Source: Chryseobacterium mucoviscidosis (GTDB taxonomy: Bacteria > Bacteroidota > Bacteroidia > Flavobacteriales > Weeksellaceae). From it: 64,000 nt of DNA. Positions 27,593 to 35,131 of the stretch are shown here, piece by piece. Both the position numbers and the translations under genes were made by a program. Below the pieces are notes generated by a model, which did not search any database, was not told the origin of the DNA, and was given only the letters and a program-made list of their open reading frames with translations. How positions within the stretch are numbered: position 1 is the first letter of the stretch; each line of letters starts with the position of its first letter. The DNA is taken from NCBI RefSeq assembly GCF_002177115.1, contig NZ_MVAG01000057.1:239902-303901 (forward strand), given 5' to 3'.

Positions 27593-29173
27593 TTAATCGT
27601 GAATATTATTGTTCTTATTTTTAAGATAAATTAATCCGACTAAAAGACAGACTCCAGCAACGCCTATCGGATACCAAAGTCCTTCCAGATACCATTCAGG
27701 ATGTCCTCCTTCTTTTCCTGTGGTTACGAGATAAGTGGCAACAGCAGGAAGCAGTCCTCCGAAAACTCCGTTTCCGATATGATAAGGCAATGACATTGAG
27801 GTGTAGCGGATTCTTACCGGGAACATTTCAACTAAAAATGCCGCAATAGGACCGTAAACCATCGTTACAAAAATCACCTGAATGAAAACTAAAAATACAA
27901 GATACCATTTTGTGCTGTCGTTGATCTTTATCGATTGAGTTACCTTCGGTTCTTCAGCTTTTCCGTCTTTCATCACAGGTCCGGTCGGAGACCAGTGTAC
28001 AATGCTGTCTTTTTTAGCTAAAGTTCCGTCTGTGAAAAGAGTTTCTTTATGAAAAGTAATTAAACTGTCCGTCGCAATTTTGTCATGAATTTTTGACGTT
28101 CTTTTTTCAACCAGACCACTTTCTGCAATGGTTTTGGATTTTAAATCAACGCTTTTAAACATCCTGTCATAAATCGGTCTGTACGCTAAAATCGCGATCA
28201 GCATTCCGGTCATCATGATTGCTTTTCTTCCTACTTTATCAGAAAGCCATCCAAAGAAAACGAAAAACGGAGTTCCTAAAAATAATGCGGTTGCCATTAA
28301 ATAATCCACCTGAATCGATTCAATATTCATCACTTTCTGAAGGAAGCTCATGGCATAAAATTGTCCTGTATACCAAATTACCCCTTGTCCCATGGCTGCC
28401 CCGAATAAGGCAAGAAGAACAAATTTGAAGTTCAGTTTGTTTCCGAAACTTTCTTTTAATGGATTTTTAGAAGTCTTTCCTTCACTTTTAGCTTTGGCAA
28501 AAAGCGGAGATTCTTTCATGTTTTTTCTGATGATGTAAGAAACACCCACCATTAATATCGAAATCCAGAACGGAACTCTCCATCCCCAACCGTCAAATTC
28601 CTCAGTGGAAAGAGTGGTTTTTGTCACCATAATTACAATAAGTGAAATGAAAAGTCCGGCTGTTGCGGTAGTCTGGATCCAAGAAGTCCAGTAGCCTCTT
28701 CTTCCGGGCTGTGCGTATTCTGCAACATAGGTCGCAGCTCCTCCGTATTCACCTCCTAAAGCCAATCCCTGAAATAATCTTAAAATTAATACCAAAACAG
28801 GAGCCATAAATCCTATGGTTTCATAACTGGGAATACATCCGATAAGGAATGTAGAAAATCCCATAATCAGTAAAGTAACCAAAAAAGTGTATTTTCTCCC
28901 TATAAGATCTCCTAATCTTCCGAAAAACAGAGCTCCGAAAGGTCTCACGACAAATCCTGCGGCAAAAGTAGCTAATGTAGATAAAAATGCTGCAGTAGGA
29001 TTATCTGCCGGGAAAAATTTAGTAGCCAGTACAACGGCAAGACTTCCGAAAATGTAGAAATCATACCATTCGATTAGTGTTCCGAGAGATGATGCTGTAA
29101 TGACGCTCCAGATCGTACGATTCTTTTGCTTATCAGTCATATTCTCGTAGCTTATTTCATTGTTATCGCTCAT
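27593..29173 (-). CDS. MFS transporter of the metabolite:H+ symporter (MHS) family with a periplasmic insertion
   Basis: 526 residues, longer than the usual ~430. TM1 motif SLGTLIEWYDFYIFGSLA, then FGRLGDLIGRKYTF (motif A) and LRLFQGLALGGEYGGAATYVAEYA are typical of the MHS group (ProP, KgtP, ShiA), which import organic acids or zwitterions with protons. Residues about 337-421, between predicted TM9 and TM10 and therefore on the periplasmic side, are an extra hydrophilic stretch. The neighbourhood (porin, acyl-CoA synthetases, symporter-kinase) suggests a short-chain carboxylate as substrate. Confidence 0.88.
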   Translation of the reverse strand: MSDNNEISYENMTDKQKNRTIWSVITASSLGTLIEWYDFYIFGSLAVVLATKFFPADNPTAAFLSTLATFAAGFVVRPFGALFFGRLGDLIGRKYTFLVTLLIMGFSTFLIGCIPSYETIGFMAPVLVLILRLFQGLALGGEYGGAATYVAEYAQPGRRGYWTSWIQTTATAGLFISLIVIMVTKTTLSTEEFDGWGWRVPFWISILMVGVSYIIRKNMKESPLFAKAKSEGKTSKNPLKESFGNKLNFKFVLLALFGAAMGQGVIWYTGQFYAMSFLQKVMNIESIQVDYLMATALFLGTPFFVFFGWLSDKVGRKAIMMTGMLIAILAYRPIYDRMFKSVDLKSKTIAESGLVEKRTSKIHDKIATDSLITFHKETLFTDGTLAKKDSIVHWSPTGPVMKDGKAEEPKVTQSIKINDSTKWYLVFLVFIQVIFVTMVYGPIAAFLVEMFPVRIRYTSMSLPYHIGNGVFGGLLPAVATYLVTTGKEGGHPEWYLEGLWYPIGVAGVCLLVGLIYLKNKNNNIHD

Positions 29174-29231
29174 ATGCTTTAATTTTTGATGTTAGTTTAA
29201 ATTGATTGGATTTTGATAGTTTTTGTTTTTT

Positions 29232-29384
29232 ATCGCAAGGGCGCAAGGAAAATTTTAAATGCTTTATGTTATAAGGCGCAAAGATTTTATCTTCGATAAA
29301 ATTTAAAAGGGACTTGCTGAAAATCTTTGATTTTCTTGCGTCTTAAAAACGTTCTGGTTTAAAAAAGCTTTGCGTCTTTGCGAT
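29232..29384. repeat. Intergenic inverted repeat (ATCGCAAGGGCGCAAGG type)
   Basis: ATCGCAAGGGCGCAAGG at 29232-29248 faces GCTTTGCGTCTTTGCGAT at 29367-29384. The interior has further inverted segments (AAAATCTTTGATTTTC). It fills the gap between the porin-like gene and the MHS transporter gene and resembles in layout, but not in sequence, the P1-type repeats. Confidence 0.6.
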
Positions 29385-29410
29385 TGTAAAAAAAATAATG
29401 ATTAATATTT

Positions 29411-30790
29411 TTATAAATAAATCTGGAACTGTACAATGAATTCCCCTTTTGAAGAAGGGCTTTCCGTAGGACTTGTATAAACTGGTCTTGTTGAATATTG
29501 CGTGGTAATTTTCGCATGATGACCGTCTATGAACCAGTTTGCACCCACATCAAACTGTGACGAAGATTTGTCAAATGCTTCAAAATTCTTGTGAGTATAT
29601 GCTGCGAAAGGCTGGATTCTGATTTTCGGCTTTTCTGCCTGACTTGGTAAAAGCAATCCGGCTTGTGCGTAGATAATATTCCCTGTTCCGATGGTCGGCT
29701 GCAGATTTCCTACTCCTGCAATGGCTTTGCTTCCCGTGAAATTCGGATCAGAAGCAGCGATATTCATAATTCCTAAATTTCTCACGTAATTCGGACCAAA
29801 CTGATAATTGTAATAGCCTGCGTAAGCGGAAACTGCCATTTTATTTTTAGCATTTCCCAAAGGAATATCTGCAAAAGCATCTACAGCAACAAGCGTAATG
29901 TCATGCTTTTCAACAGTGGAATTTACAGAAGTTCGTGTTCCATCTTTCTGGTGGTAAAACCCTGCGCCAAGATTAAAAACTTTTTTAGTTCCCAGATAAG
30001 AACCTACTTTGAAAGGCAGTACATTGGATTCTTCATCTAAAAACTGATATTCTACATATCCTGCTTTTGAAAAATTAGGATTTCCGTTATTGTCTACGGC
30101 AACCGCTTTGGCCGGATCGGTAACATTTACCGGAGTTAAATCCGTTGCAAAAGGCTTGTTTAAACTGAAACGGTATTCCAGTTTTCCGTATTTACCTTTG
30201 GCAAACATTCCCAGTTGTCTTGCAAACTGATCAGAATTATCAATTAATGGCCATGTAAAAATAGGGGAGTCAACCGTAAGGAAGTTTAATGTTGAAGCCA
30301 TCGTCATTCGGGAAAGTCCCATGTAGTAATGCAGTCCCGCTCCTAAAGACAAGGTAAATTTTCCTGCTTCTCCGGGTAGAAATACAGCGTATTCATTCCA
30401 TGCATCATGAAAAAAGAGCTGCGGTTTTTTACCATTTCCATAGCCTCCTGTTCCTGAAGTTCCCGAACCGCCTCCATTGATAAATGTCTGATTGTTAATC
30501 CCAAAATGCGCTAAGATCATATATCTTTTGGAAATCTGAGCGTACGCCAAAGTACGTAATCTCCTGTTTCCCAGACTCCATGAATTGTCTGTGGGTTCTC
30601 CGCCAACCATACTTCCCGGATTCATCTGCGTGTTCCTCAACCAAAACTGATCCCATAAAATGAACCTGACATATTTATCGCCCTGCTGATTGAGATTAAT
30701 TTTTAATCCGCTTCCATAATCAGGCGAACCTTGAGCGTGTAAAGAATTGCTGATTAAAGCTAATCCAATAAAAGTGATTAATTTCTTCAT
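29411..30790 (-). CDS. Outer-membrane porin-like beta-barrel protein
   Basis: 459 residues with a signal peptide (MKKLITFIGLALISNSLHAQ). The mature protein alternates polar and aromatic/hydrophobic residues throughout, has an opening SGLKINLNQQGDKYVRFILW strand and repeated strands such as MILAHFGINNQTF and KLEYRFSLNKPF, and ends KGEFIVQFQIYL with a terminal hydrophobic residue, as in outer-membrane barrels. It heads the gene run porin - transporter - small proteins - sensor kinase, so I infer entry of the same acidic substrate. No specific porin family can be named with certainty. Confidence 0.8.
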   Translation of the reverse strand: MKKLITFIGLALISNSLHAQGSPDYGSGLKINLNQQGDKYVRFILWDQFWLRNTQMNPGSMVGGEPTDNSWSLGNRRLRTLAYAQISKRYMILAHFGINNQTFINGGGSGTSGTGGYGNGKKPQLFFHDAWNEYAVFLPGEAGKFTLSLGAGLHYYMGLSRMTMASTLNFLTVDSPIFTWPLIDNSDQFARQLGMFAKGKYGKLEYRFSLNKPFATDLTPVNVTDPAKAVAVDNNGNPNFSKAGYVEYQFLDEESNVLPFKVGSYLGTKKVFNLGAGFYHQKDGTRTSVNSTVEKHDITLVAVDAFADIPLGNAKNKMAVSAYAGYYNYQFGPNYVRNLGIMNIAASDPNFTGSKAIAGVGNLQPTIGTGNIIYAQAGLLLPSQAEKPKIRIQPFAAYTHKNFEAFDKSSSQFDVGANWFIDGHHAKITTQYSTRPVYTSPTESPSSKGEFIVQFQIYL

Positions 30791-30981
30791 AAATTATCAA
30801 TTTTTGGCGTTGTTTTTTGTGAAAGCCAAATTGTAATTAAAAATTTATTTAAAGAAATTTAATATATATTAATGGTAAGTATATAGATAGATCTTAAAGT
30901 TCTAAGTTTTGAGTTTAGTATTTATTGGTATTGAGCAGGATTTTAAATTCTCAACTCATTTATTTTCAATTGATTTTAAAA

Positions 30982-31398
30982 TTATTTCTTAAATCTTTCC
31001 CATTTTATCAGCATATATTTGTCTGCAAACTGAGTGATAATTAATCCTGAATTTTTCAGATTTTCTTCTTTACTCATATAGTCAATCAGCTCATTTTGTT
31101 TTAGGATTTTATATACCGGATGAAACTCAGAATGAGGAGGTCTTGTAATATTGTATTTCTTGATCCATGAACTGATCGTCACATGAGAAACGCCAATAAT
31201 TCTTTCAATTTCACGAAAACTTAATCCCTCGAGATAAAGCTGTAAAGCTTTGGTTACGTAGTAATCGTCTATTTGTTTCCCCAGTTTTTTTACTGTGAAA
31301 TAATAGTTGCAATCTTTACATAGAAAGCGTTGTTTGCTGTTTACAATTCCGCTTTTAACCACTTTGTCTGTGTTGCATTTCGGACAGCGATTTTCCAT
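30982..31398 (-). CDS. IS1 InsA-like zinc-ribbon/helix-turn-helix protein without a transposase partner
   Basis: 138 residues. A zinc ribbon with C5, C8, C27 and C30 (RCPKCNTDKVVKSG...RFLCKDCNYYF) precedes a helix-turn-helix (YLEGLSFREIERIIGVSHVT) as in IS1 InsA. The C-terminal ~50 residues are not InsA-like. There is no InsB catalytic ORF, no IS ends and no frameshift site nearby, so it is not an active IS1. It looks like a domesticated DNA-binding protein, perhaps a regulator of the adjacent porin or arginine genes. Divergent from the arginine cluster. Confidence 0.75.
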   Translation of the reverse strand: MENRCPKCNTDKVVKSGIVNSKQRFLCKDCNYYFTVKKLGKQIDDYYVTKALQLYLEGLSFREIERIIGVSHVTISSWIKKYNITRPPHSEFHPVYKILKQNELIDYMSKEENLKNSGLIITQFADKYMLIKWERFKK

Positions 31399-31409
31399 AA
31401 CTATATCTT

Positions 31410-31437
31410 TTTAGCAAATATATAATAATTTAGCAAA
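31410..31437 (-). promoter_or_regulatory. Tandem TTTGCTAAA repeats in the promoter of the InsA-like gene
   Basis: Two direct 9-mers read TTTGCTAAA on the minus strand, at 31437-31429 and 31418-31410, 19 bases apart (about two helical turns). The downstream one overlaps a -7-like TATATTTG box (31422-31415). This is the pattern of an operator for a dimeric regulator, possibly the InsA-like protein itself. Confidence 0.4.
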
Positions 31438-31504
31438 ATATTAATTTCGTGTAAAGATAAAATTACCTGTATATTAATTTAATTCAATAAAAATATCTTT
31501 TTTA

Positions 31505-31537
31505 TTTGGTTTTAAAAGAAATTATATTTTAAATTTG
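31505..31537 (+). promoter_or_regulatory. Bacteroidota-type promoter of the arginine cluster
   Basis: TTTG (31505-31508), 21-base spacer, TAAATTTG (31530-31537), a good match to TTTG-N17..23-TAnnTTTG, 21 bases before the first gene of the cluster. Confidence 0.6.
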
Positions 31538-31558
31538 CCAAAAAATTTAGATAAATAA

Positions 31559-32155
31559 ATGGAAATAGAAATTTCCTCATCCATGCATCTGATGTATGTG
31601 AGTGAAATACAGCAGGAAATGTACGATTCTGCACAGCGCAGAGGAACGGGGATTGCCAAACGTTCCATCGAGTATCTCAGTAAAAAAATTACTGAAGGTA
31701 ACGCTGTAGTCGCCATCGATAAAGGAAAGTGGGTAGGTTTCTGTTATATAGAAACATGGTCTCACGGTCAGTTTGTTGCCAATTCCGGGCTTATTGTCTC
31801 TCCCGAATTCAGGCATTTGGGAGTGGCAACCTTAATCAAGGACAAAGTATTCGCTTTATCCCGAAAAAAATACCCAAACGCTAAAATTTTCGGATTAACT
31901 ACCGGTTTAGCAGTAATGAAGATCAACAGCGATTTAGGATATAAACCCGTTATTTATTCTGAACTTACTCAGGATGAAGAATTCTGGAACGGCTGCAAAA
32001 GCTGCGTGAATTATGATATTTTAATGAAAAAAGAACGGAAAAACTGTCTTTGCACAGCAATGCTTTTCGTTCCCGATAATACAAAAAACAGCACTGAAAA
32101 TAATCAGTCTGAAAACCGATACAATAATGAGCAAGAAAGTAGTTTTAGCATTTAG
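31559..32155 (+). CDS. GNAT-family N-acyltransferase of the arginine cluster (ArgA-like)
   Basis: 198 residues. Single GNAT domain with acyl-CoA loop LIVSPEFRHLGVATLIKDKV and the following FGLTTGLAVMKINSDLGYKP. Its place as the first gene, overlapping argG by 29 bases, and the absence of argA or argJ in the cluster make it the likely glutamate N-acyltransferase that opens the pathway. The C-terminal ~50 residues are Cys-containing (NGCKSCVNYDI, NCLCTAML) and then Asn/Ser-rich. Whether it uses acetyl-CoA or succinyl-CoA is open. Confidence 0.8.
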   Translation: MEIEISSSMHLMYVSEIQQEMYDSAQRRGTGIAKRSIEYLSKKITEGNAVVAIDKGKWVGFCYIETWSHGQFVANSGLIVSPEFRHLGVATLIKDKVFALSRKKYPNAKIFGLTTGLAVMKINSDLGYKPVIYSELTQDEEFWNGCKSCVNYDILMKKERKNCLCTAMLFVPDNTKNSTENNQSENRYNNEQESSFSI

Positions 32156-33314
32156 CGGAGGTCTCGATACCTCTTACTGCGCCAAATATCTCAGCGAAAC
32201 ACTGGGATATGATGTGTATGCAGTTACTGTAAACACCGGAGGTTTTTCCAAAGATGAAGAAAAAGAACTGGAGAAAAAAGCCCTGAATCTTGGGGTAAAA
32301 AAATACAGGTGCGTTGATGCTCAGGAAGATTATTACAATTCTTGTGTAAAATATCTGATTTTCGGTAATGTTCTGAAAAACAATAGCTATCCTCTGTCTG
32401 TAAGTGCGGAGCGTACCATTCAGGCGCAGGAAATTGCAAAATATGCGATTGAAATCGGCGCGGATGCAATTGCGCATGGAAGTACGGGAGCAGGAAATGA
32501 TCAGGTTCGTTTTGATCTCATTTTTCAGGTAATGTGTCCGAGTGTAGAGATCATTACGCCAATTCGTGATATGGCTCTTTCCCGTGAAGAAGAAATTGAG
32601 TTTTTGAAAAGTCACGGCTACGAAATGGAATTTCAGAAAGCACAATATTCTGTTAATAAAGGACTTTGGGGGACTTCAGTTGGGGGAAAGGAGACGCTGA
32701 CTTCAAGAAATTACCTTCCTGAAGAAGCTTTTCCGTCACAAATTAAAGAAAATCAACCCTCTGAACTGGAAATTGAATTTAAAAATGGCGAAATTATCTC
32801 TGTAAACGGAGAAAGTTTTGAACATCCGGTTTACGCGATTCAGAAAATCGAAGAATTGGCTTCGGCTTACGGAATCGGTCGTGATATTCACGTAGGAGAT
32901 ACCATTGTCGGAATCAAAGGAAGAGTAGGTTTCGAGGCGGCAGCAGCTTCAGTGATAATCAAAGCTCATCATTTATTAGAAAAACATACGCTTTCAAAAT
33001 ATCAGCAGATGATGAAATCCCAATTGTCAGATTGGTACGGAAACTGGCTTCACGAGGCACTTTTCTTAGATCCTGTGATGAGAAATATCGAGTCTTTCCT
33101 TGTTGATTCTCAAAAAACAGTCAGCGGAAAAGTATTTGTAACCCTTCATCCTTACCGATTTATTTTGAATGGAATTGAATCTCAGCACGATTTGATGTCG
33201 GACAAATTCGGAAGCTACGGAGAAGCAAACAGGGCATGGACAGGCGAAGATGTAAAAGGCTACACAAAGATTGTAAGCAATTCTTTAAACATATATCATC
33301 AGATTAATAAATAA
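32127..33314 (+). CDS. argG: Argininosuccinate synthase
   Basis: 395 residues. Joins citrulline and aspartate with ATP. N-terminal PP-loop AFSGGLDTSYCAKYL, then SAERTIQAQEIAKYAIEIGA, HGSTGAGNDQVRFDL and ITPIRDMALSREEEIEFLKS, all family hallmarks. Full length for ArgG. It overlaps the GNAT gene and is followed by repeats (33317-33556) before argC. Confidence 0.96.
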   Translation: MSKKVVLAFSGGLDTSYCAKYLSETLGYDVYAVTVNTGGFSKDEEKELEKKALNLGVKKYRCVDAQEDYYNSCVKYLIFGNVLKNNSYPLSVSAERTIQAQEIAKYAIEIGADAIAHGSTGAGNDQVRFDLIFQVMCPSVEIITPIRDMALSREEEIEFLKSHGYEMEFQKAQYSVNKGLWGTSVGGKETLTSRNYLPEEAFPSQIKENQPSELEIEFKNGEIISVNGESFEHPVYAIQKIEELASAYGIGRDIHVGDTIVGIKGRVGFEAAAASVIIKAHHLLEKHTLSKYQQMMKSQLSDWYGNWLHEALFLDPVMRNIESFLVDSQKTVSGKVFVTLHPYRFILNGIESQHDLMSDKFGSYGEANRAWTGEDVKGYTKIVSNSLNIYHQINK

Positions 33315-33316
33315 AA

Positions 33317-33423
33317 TTTGGGCAGCTTTATCCGCCTGTAGTTTATCCTGAGCTTGTCGAAGGATCACAATCTTTTATTCGTCGTTCCTCCTCATAAAAG
33401 GATTTCCGTTCAAGTCGGGCTGC
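33317..33423. repeat. GGGCAGC...GGGCTGC repeat, copy G1
   Basis: Starts TTTGGGCAGCTTTATCCGCC and ends AAAAGGATTTCCGTTCAAG + TCGGGCTGC. A second copy with the same ends lies at 49802-49909. Both copies stand immediately before REPs and a biosynthetic gene start. This copy begins three bases after the argG stop. Confidence 0.7.
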
Positions 33424-33443
33424 AAGAGAGTCGAAGACCAATG

Positions 33444-33556
33444 AACCCGAAGGGTTCAATACGAATAGCCGTAGGTAAAACCTATGGATTAAAAGATCAA
33501 TACAAACAAAGAACCCGAAGGGTTCAATACAAATAACCTTAGGTGAAAACCTATGG
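33444..33556 (+). repeat. Two tandem REP sequences upstream of argC
   Basis: REPs at 33444-33487 and 33512-33556, same strand, same type as the ends of the RAYT unit: AACCCGAAGGGTT hairpin, A/T spacer, then CCGTAGGT/CCTTAGGT...ACCTATGG. The second REP ends 11 bases before the argC start and supplies an in-frame upstream ATG at 33553. Confidence 0.8.
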
Positions 33557-33567
33557 AAAATAATAAA

Positions 33568-34533
33568 ATGAAAAAGAAAATTGGAATCATCGGAGCCAAC
33601 GGTTACACAGGAAGCGAACTGGTTCGTCTGTTGGTTTTTCATCCCAATGTATCATTGAGTTTTTTATATAGCCGTTCAAATTCGGGAACAAAAATTTCAG
33701 ATTTGTACCCGGATTTAACGACGGTTTGTGAAATGGTTTTAACGGATCAGTCTGAAGAAGTCGATATTCTGTTTCTATGCCTTCCTCACAAAGAAAGTCA
33801 GAATTGGCTAATTCAGAATTTTGTAAAAGATGAAACATTGGTGATTGATTTAGGAAACGATTTTCGCCTCGATGGAAACTTTGGAAACAGAAATTTTATC
33901 TACGGATTACCTGAAATCAATAAAAAACAACTTTCAGGGGCGAAAAGCATTGCCAATCCGGGATGTTTTGCAACAGCAATTCAACTCGCTCTGCTTCCTT
34001 TAGCTCAAAAAGGGTTGTTGAATGAAGTGTATACAACAGGAATCACAGGTTCCACAGGTGCGGGTCAGTCTTTACAGGCAACCACGCATTTTACATGGAG
34101 GAACGATAATATTTCGGCGTATAAAACTTTAACACACCAACATGTGGATGAGATTTTACAACAATTAGTCTCTTTTAATACCAATGAAATCAGTCTGAAT
34201 TTTATTCCATGGAGAGGAGATTTTGCGAGAGGAATTTTTACAAGTTCTACCGTGAAAACAGATGCAGAACTTTCACAGATCTATCAGTTGTTTGAAGATT
34301 TTTATGCAGATGAGCCTTTTGTACAGGTAAGCGGAAAAGCAATTGATTTAAAACAAGTTGTCAATACCAATCGCTGTGTGATACAGATTGAAAAATGTGG
34401 GAATGTTACGGTCATTCACTCAGCGATTGACAATTTGTTGAAAGGCGCTTCCGGACAGGCGGTTCAAAACATGAATATCGCCATGGGTTGGGAAGAAAAT
34501 TTAGGATTAAACTTGAAAGCGACAGCGTTTTAA
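33568..34533 (+). CDS. argC: N-acetyl-gamma-glutamyl-phosphate reductase
   Basis: 321 residues from the ATG at 33568. Reduces acylglutamyl phosphate to the semialdehyde with NADPH. GIIGANGYTGSELVRLL is the NADP fold start, SIANPGCFATAIQLALLP contains the catalytic Cys, and the terminal GQAVQNMNIAMGWEE is conserved. An ATG at 33553 inside the preceding REP is in frame and would add MENNK; the internal start fits the family better. No gene follows for 600 bases because of repeats. Confidence 0.95.
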   Translation: MKKKIGIIGANGYTGSELVRLLVFHPNVSLSFLYSRSNSGTKISDLYPDLTTVCEMVLTDQSEEVDILFLCLPHKESQNWLIQNFVKDETLVIDLGNDFRLDGNFGNRNFIYGLPEINKKQLSGAKSIANPGCFATAIQLALLPLAQKGLLNEVYTTGITGSTGAGQSLQATTHFTWRNDNISAYKTLTHQHVDEILQQLVSFNTNEISLNFIPWRGDFARGIFTSSTVKTDAELSQIYQLFEDFYADEPFVQVSGKAIDLKQVVNTNRCVIQIEKCGNVTVIHSAIDNLLKGASGQAVQNMNIAMGWEENLGLNLKATAF

Positions 34534-34580
34534 ACGTGAATAGTCAATAGGTCACTCGTGAATTTTTACAACTCAATCAA

Positions 34581-34785
34581 AACCGACCTAGGAAAATGGA
34601 GCGTTAAGAAAATTGAAATTTAATCCGTTAAGAAATTCCCACTGTTTGAGCACGAGGCAAATTTTCAGTCGAAGAACAAATCTTCAATTCGTGCGAGTTT
34701 TGGGAATTTTAGGATTTAATTTAAATTTTTAGCGGAAGTTTCCAAGTCTTGAATTTTTGTTTCTTTTGTTTCAAGACAAAAGAAA
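34581..34785 (+). repeat. ACCGACCTAGGA repeat, copy L-A
   Basis: Starts AACCGACCTAGGAAAATGGA and ends in TTTCTTTTG-TTTCAAGA-CAAAAGAAA. Copies L-B (34822-35079) and L-C (39481-39705) share both ends, the GCGTTAAGAAAAT motif and TAGCGGAAGTTTCCAGTCTTGA. No coding potential seen. Confidence 0.75.
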
Positions 34786-34821
34786 TTAATTAAAAAAAGG
34801 AAAAAATTTAGGATTGACCTT

Positions 34822-35079
34822 AAAACCGACTTAGGAGAATGTAGTGTTAAGAAAAATAGTTTTGTGAACGTTAAGAAAATTCTACTGTTTGAAGCGCGAA
34901 ACGAATGTAGAACCGAAAAACAAATGCTGATTTCACGTAAGCTTTAGAATTTTTAGAGAACAGAAATATTTTTTAGCGGAAGTCTCCAGTCTTGAACTTT
35001 TGTTTCTTTTGTTTGACTACATCGAAATAGTATTAATCGACTGAAAGGAGATAATCTTCGATTTCAAGGCAAAAGAAAA
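34822..35079 (+). repeat. ACCGACCTAGGA repeat, copy L-B
   Basis: Directly repeated 36 bases after L-A and closest to L-C (long shared stretch around AACGTTAAGAAAATTCTACT). The terminal hairpin is interrupted by an insert (TTTGACTACATCGAA...CTTCGATTTCAAG) that itself can pair. Together L-A and L-B fill the 598-base gap between argC and argD. Confidence 0.75.
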
Positions 35080-35131
35080 GTATAAGCAGATGAATCATTC
35101 ATCAAACATCAATTATCATTTATAAATAGAC

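Noticed and set aside
33343..33642. 99-residue minus-strand ORF across G1, the REPs and the argC start
   Set aside because: Its segment HRFYLRLFVLNPSG is a translated REP and recurs at 24256-24528; no gene-like features.
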